DNA of 64,000 nt from Dipteronia dyeriana. Lineage: Eukaryota > Streptophyta > Magnoliopsida > Sapindales > Sapindaceae. Of this stretch, positions 60,280 to 64,000 are shown one piece after another. Below the pieces are notes generated by a model that saw only the letters and a list, made by a program, of their open reading frames with translations, did not search any database and was not told the DNA's origin. The translations under genes and the position numbers were made by a program. Location of the stretch: assembly GCA_032871835.1 (NCBI GenBank), contig CM065297.1, forward strand, positions 3,970,501 through 4,034,500. The letters are read 5' to 3'. Each line of letters begins with the position of its first letter. The stretch's first letter is position 1.

Positions 60280-60454
60280 TTTCATGATTAACATGAAATA
60301 CCATTGAAAATATTTCATGTTAAACATAAAAATCCGGGAATTCTTGAATTTCAACACATTAGTCACCTTTCATGTTTAACATGAAACATCACTTACATTA
60401 GTTAAAAATGTTGAATTTCAATACGTTAGTCATGTTTCATGTTAAACATGAAAC
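60280..60454. repeat. Four spaced 19-21-bp palindromes (TTTCATGTTTAACATGAAA)
   Basis: Copies at 60280-60298, 60313-60331, 60368-60386 and 60434-60454. The last is the perfect GTTTCATGTTTAAC-type palindrome (GTTTCATGTTAAACATGAAAC). CTTGAATTTCAA boxes accompany them at about 60343 and 60463. Confidence 0.8.
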
Positions 60455-60511
60455 ATCTAGTAATCTTGAATTTCAATAACAATCAATCTAGGTCACAGAT
60501 TTCCTAATCAA

Positions 60512-60807
60512 TTGGTCGCCGAATCGATGTCGGAGTGTAGCCAAATCTTCTTCGCTGGTGTCATTCGACATTTTCTGGCTCTTGGCCACCTCCTCCGATC
60601 CCAATCGGGTCTCCTCCTATCCCAATCGGGTCTCCTCCTCTATTCATCTCTGTTCCTCTCTTCCTCTCTTTTTCTCTTTCTCTTCATCTTCTTCGTTAGC
60701 GTCTTCTCCATTCAACTCAGTCATCGTCACTCTGAGCTTGTTGCCATAACTCCGACATCGTCATCACTTCGGTAGTCGGTCACCTCTTCTCCGATCAGTG
60801 ACTTCTC
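60512..60807 (+). other. CT-rich segment, possible truncated 5' gene end
   Basis: Pyrimidine-rich, with open frames 60512-60775 and 60558-60749 and a duplicated TCCCAATCGGGTCTCCTCC (about 60598, 60617). It is cut at 60808 by the Copia LTR. The translation has no recognisable domain, so it may be a 5' UTR or first-exon remnant, or nothing. Confidence 0.25.
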
Positions 60808-61126
60808 TGTTGCAAATAAAGATAACTTTTTAAAATAGACATCACTGAGCAAAAGTAAGTAGGGAAGAGGAAAAATATATTATTTTTCTGCACTACTTTA
60901 TTGATTAATCAATAGCCTTTAAATAGGTTGTACACTAATGAATAGAACCAAATTAATAGCACAAAACTCGACACTATACATCGTGCAAAACAGACTCTCC
61001 TATAGACCATGCTATTGACCATAAAAATAGGACATGTAAAGTAACCATAAAGCCAAGAACAACAAATCCTATCGACCTGGACAACCAAAATAAACCTCAA
61101 ATACTTTACTAAATAATTTATTTTCA
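60808..61126 (-). repeat. 3' LTR of the Copia element
   Basis: 319 bp, TG...CA on the minus strand (TGAAAATAAAT to TTGCAACA). Its end sequence (TGTTGCAAATAAAGATAAC on the plus strand) matches the start of the other LTR at 63925 with a few changes. Confidence 0.8.
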
Positions 61127-61189
61127 ACTTCCCCTCCCTTAAACTGAAAAGTTTCAAACATTCAGTTTAAAGAATATCAGCTGCAAACT

Positions 61190-63560
61190 TCAAACTAAAC
61201 CTTCCAAAGTGCAGACCCCGAGCAACTCCCTTAGCTTCTTAAACAAAGGCATTTTGAGAGGTTTGGTGAATATGTCAGCAATTTGGCCTTCACTTCTATA
61301 GAAGATAAGATTAATCACTTTATCTTTCGTGAGGTCCCTTAAGAAATGATACTTAACATCTATGTGATTGCTTCTCCCGTGCAAAAATAGAATTTTTGGA
61401 GAGTTTAATTGTTGAACTGTTGTCACAAAAAATTGAAGTGGTTCCTTGTTGCTTGAACTGAAGTTCTTCAAGAATCCTCCTTAGCCAATTAGCTTGACAT
61501 GCACATGAAGTTGCAACTACGACTTCGGCTTCAGTTGTTGATAAAATGACAATTGGTTGTTTCTTTGAAGACCATGAGACAACTCCTATACCTAGTATAA
61601 AAGCATACCCCAAAGTACTTTTTCTATCATCTTGATCTCCAGCATAATCACTAATCACTATTAGTAAAGCCTATCAAATCTGAATTTTCTCCCTTCTTGT
61701 AGAACAGCCCAAAATCAACAGTACCTTGCAAGTAACGAAAAATCCTCTTTGCAGTTAGAAGATGCATCTCTCTGGCAGTCAAAGACATCAAGCTTCCCAC
61801 AATTTGCTTGTAAAAGGTGTTGTCAACCCTCTTCTCTTTAGGATCTTTGATGAGCTTCAAACCCACTTCAGTTGGTGTGCCAACATAATTGTAATTCTTC
61901 ATTTGAAACCTATCTAAGATTTCTTGAACATATTTCTTTTGAGAAATAAAAATTACAGCTACAGATTGTGTCACTTTAATGCCAAGATAATAGTGCAGTA
62001 AACCAAGATCAGACAAATCAAGTTCAACCATCATAGACTTCTTAAATTTGTCAAACATGTCACTAACATTTACAGTATAAATAAGATCATCCACATATAA
62101 ACACACAATAAGCATTTTTCCTCCATCGCCAATTTTAATAAGGAGTGTATACTAATGTGGACATTTTTTAAATCTCTCATGTGTAAAATAAGCTTCTATA
62201 CGACTATACAAGCTCTTGGAGTTATTTTTAGTCCATATAATGCCTTTTTTTATAATTTATACACCTTATGCTCTTCTCCAATCTTAACATAATCAGGAGG
62301 TTGATCAATAAATACATGTTCTTCCAAATCTCCATGTAAAAAAGCCAACTTCACATCTAACTAAAAGATAGGCCCTGAGTTTTGAGCCGCCAATGCAATC
62401 ACCAATCTGATTGTATCTAATCGTGCACAAGGAGCAAATACTTCTCTATAGTCCACGCCAAACTCTTGATTATAGCCCTTGGCTACTAAGTGTGCCTTGT
62501 ACTTGTCGACTTCGCCGTTTTCCTTCAATTTTGTCTTGTACACCCACTTGACACCAATTGTCTTGGGCCCTTTTGGAAGCTAAGTCAACTCCCAAGTGTT
62601 ATTCTTTTCAATTGCAACAATTTTTTCATTCATCGCCTTTCACCATTTTGATTCTTTGATAGTCGCTTCGAAAGTGGTGGGATCACAATCAGAGAACAAA
62701 CCAAAATGTGTAAGTGGGTCCTCATATTGGTCAATCCCAGTTACTTCATAATCGGTCATCCATGTAGGCCTTGTTCTAGCACGTTGTGGTCGTTGTTCAT
62801 CTGGAGTAGCTATTGGAATTGGTTGTTGCTCATTCTGTACCGGTTGATGGCTTTCATCTTCATTTTCTCCATCAAAATTAGCATGAATTTGTTGTCTAAC
62901 AACATTGTTGTTCCATAGCCAGAATCTTTCTTCATCAAAAACAACATCGCGACTGATAACAATCTTCTTGGTGCTAGGAATGTATAACTTATAAGCTTTT
63001 GACAGATCACTAACACCAAGAAAAATGTATTGTTCTCATTTGTCATCTAGCTTTTTCCTCTTCTCATCTGGAACATGGGCACAAGCAATACACCTAAATT
63101 TTTTAAAATGATCTACGGATGGTCTTCCTCCACTCTAAGCTTCCTCTGGTGTTATATTTTGAACAGTAAGGGTGAGACTTCTGTTCAAAATATGAATGCT
63201 CCAATTAACTAGTTCAAGCTAAAAAAAATTCGAAATGCCGCTCATCATCAAAAGACTTCGTACGATGTTCAGAATAGTTCAATTTTTCCTCTCGGAAACT
63301 CCATTTTGTTGGGGTGTGTATACAGCTGTAAGTTGCCTCTTGATTCCATGAATCTCACAAAAATCTACAAATTCATGCGAGTTGTATTGTCCACCACTAT
63401 CTGTGTGAAGAATTTTAATTGGACTTCCAACCTCTTTATCAGCAAGCGCTTTATAGTTTTTAAAGGCTGCAAAAGCTTCATATTTCTCTTACAAAAAATA
63501 TACCCAAATTTTTCGACTATTGTTGACTGTGATTTTTGGATCAATAAGGATTGATCACAC
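61190..63560 (-). pseudogene. Copia integrase-RT-RNase H remnant
   Basis: In reading order: integrase core from about 63530 (HTDSGGQYNSHEFVDF, then PQQNGVSERKN), the KLYIPSTKKIVISRDVVFDE block at about 63000-62930, RT N-terminus (62543-62361: AHLVAKGYNQEFGVDYREVF), RT palm with YVDDLIYT (62115-61651) and RNase H (61658-61353: [19 protein letters not shown]), ending QIADIFTKPL at about 61240. Several stops and frameshifts between pieces; not functional. Confidence 0.85.
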
Positions 63561-63924
63561 GTCTAATAAGTTCTTGTAAATTGACAACGATGTTATGAAA
63601 AATATAGAAAAAAGTATAGCATGCAAACACAGGTTTACGTGGTAAAACCCTAGGTAGGTAAACATCCACAGTTGTCGATGACGGCGAAAAGGAAAATCAC
63701 TATGAATGAGATTAATTACACACTTCAATGATCATAATCGCCATCAAAACATGGAATTGAAGGTTGTACAAAATTCGGTGTGTTCTCTGTAGCCATTTCT
63801 AATAACTACTGCTAAACTTGAAATAGAAATTAAGTTGATGTTCTTCTATCTCACGAACACTCCCTTTTTTGTTTGGTACTTTCAACTTTACTTTTGCACT
63901 CTCTTAACTTGGCTTTGACACCAC

Positions 63925-64000
63925 TGTTGTAAATAAAGATAACTTTTAAAAATAGATGACAATGAACAAAAGTAAATAGGGAAAAGGAAAAATATATTAT
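63925..64000 (-). repeat. 5' LTR of the Copia element (partial)
   Basis: 76 bp matching 60808-60884 with small differences; runs off the window. Confidence 0.75.

Larger units (their letters stand above)
60808..64000 (-). mobile_element. Internally deleted Ty1/Copia element (continues off-window)
   Basis: 3' LTR 60808-61126, polypurine tract AAGGGAGGGGAAG (minus strand, about 61127-61140), pol remnants 61190-63560, tRNA-iMet-like primer site TGGTGTCAAAGCCA (minus, about 63909-63922) and the first 76 bp of the 5' LTR from 63925. Internal length is only about 2.8 kb: gag, protease and the integrase N-terminus are absent and replaced at about 63560-63900 by unrelated LTR-like sequence. Confidence 0.85.

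Noticed and set aside
60512..60775. Possible small secreted or membrane protein
   Set aside because: Leucine/serine-rich reading comes from a CT-rich tract with an internal duplication. Kept only as a low-confidence segment.
1..64000. CRISPR arrays, bacterial operons, tRNA or rRNA genes
   Set aside because: None found. The direct repeats seen are microsatellites or transposon repeats, and the tRNA-like boxes belong to SINEs.

Overview
The window is AT-rich nuclear DNA of a flowering plant, most likely a eudicot. The evidence is GT-AG introns, an SPX-EXS phosphate exporter family, plant Ty1/copia, Ty3/gypsy-Tat, LINE, hAT and MULE remnants, tRNA-derived SINEs and a fragment of a plant pararetrovirus. 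Nothing bacterial, organellar or CRISPR-like was seen. One 100-N assembly gap lies at 23191-23290.

Only three genes look intact: PHO1-family genes on the minus strand, here called PHO1-a (5115-9334), PHO1-b (39083-42852) and PHO1-c (51663-55329). Each has 12 exons of identical lengths and encodes 773 residues (SPX domain, then membrane helices with the EXS domain). Everything else is transposon-derived or non-coding.

Layout: 1-10017 is a Copia relic whose 5' LTR was broken by LINE and pararetrovirus fragments, followed by PHO1-a and its promoter. 10018-12950 holds insertions (hAT-like, a truncated LINE, pyrimidine/purine repeats). 12954-23190 is a decayed Ty3/gypsy element of the Tat type (two RNase H domains and an antisense ORF), cut by the gap. 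23291-36717 is a huge near-perfect palindrome with arms of about 6.7 kb and a 14-bp AT centre at about 29998. Each arm carries the LINE fragment, the Copia relic and a hAT transposase fragment. The right arm continues into PHO1-b, and 33967-43510 is a direct repeat of 1-10017. 43640-50750 is a pile of hAT/MITE/solo-LTR pieces. 50752-57250 is PHO1-c with its flanks. 57250-64000 holds a complete non-autonomous MULE, a probable SINE, palindromic repeats and an internally deleted Copia element that runs off the window.

How it fits together: PHO1-c keeps the empty site of the Copia insertion present downstream of PHO1-a and PHO1-b. The inferred order is therefore PHO1 duplication, Copia insertion in one lineage, LINE/virus fragments entering its LTR, and much later a recent segmental and inverted duplication. 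Part of PHO1-b matches PHO1-c so closely that gene conversion is likely. Because the palindrome starts exactly at the gap, an assembly artefact has to be excluded before the large-scale structure is taken as biology.
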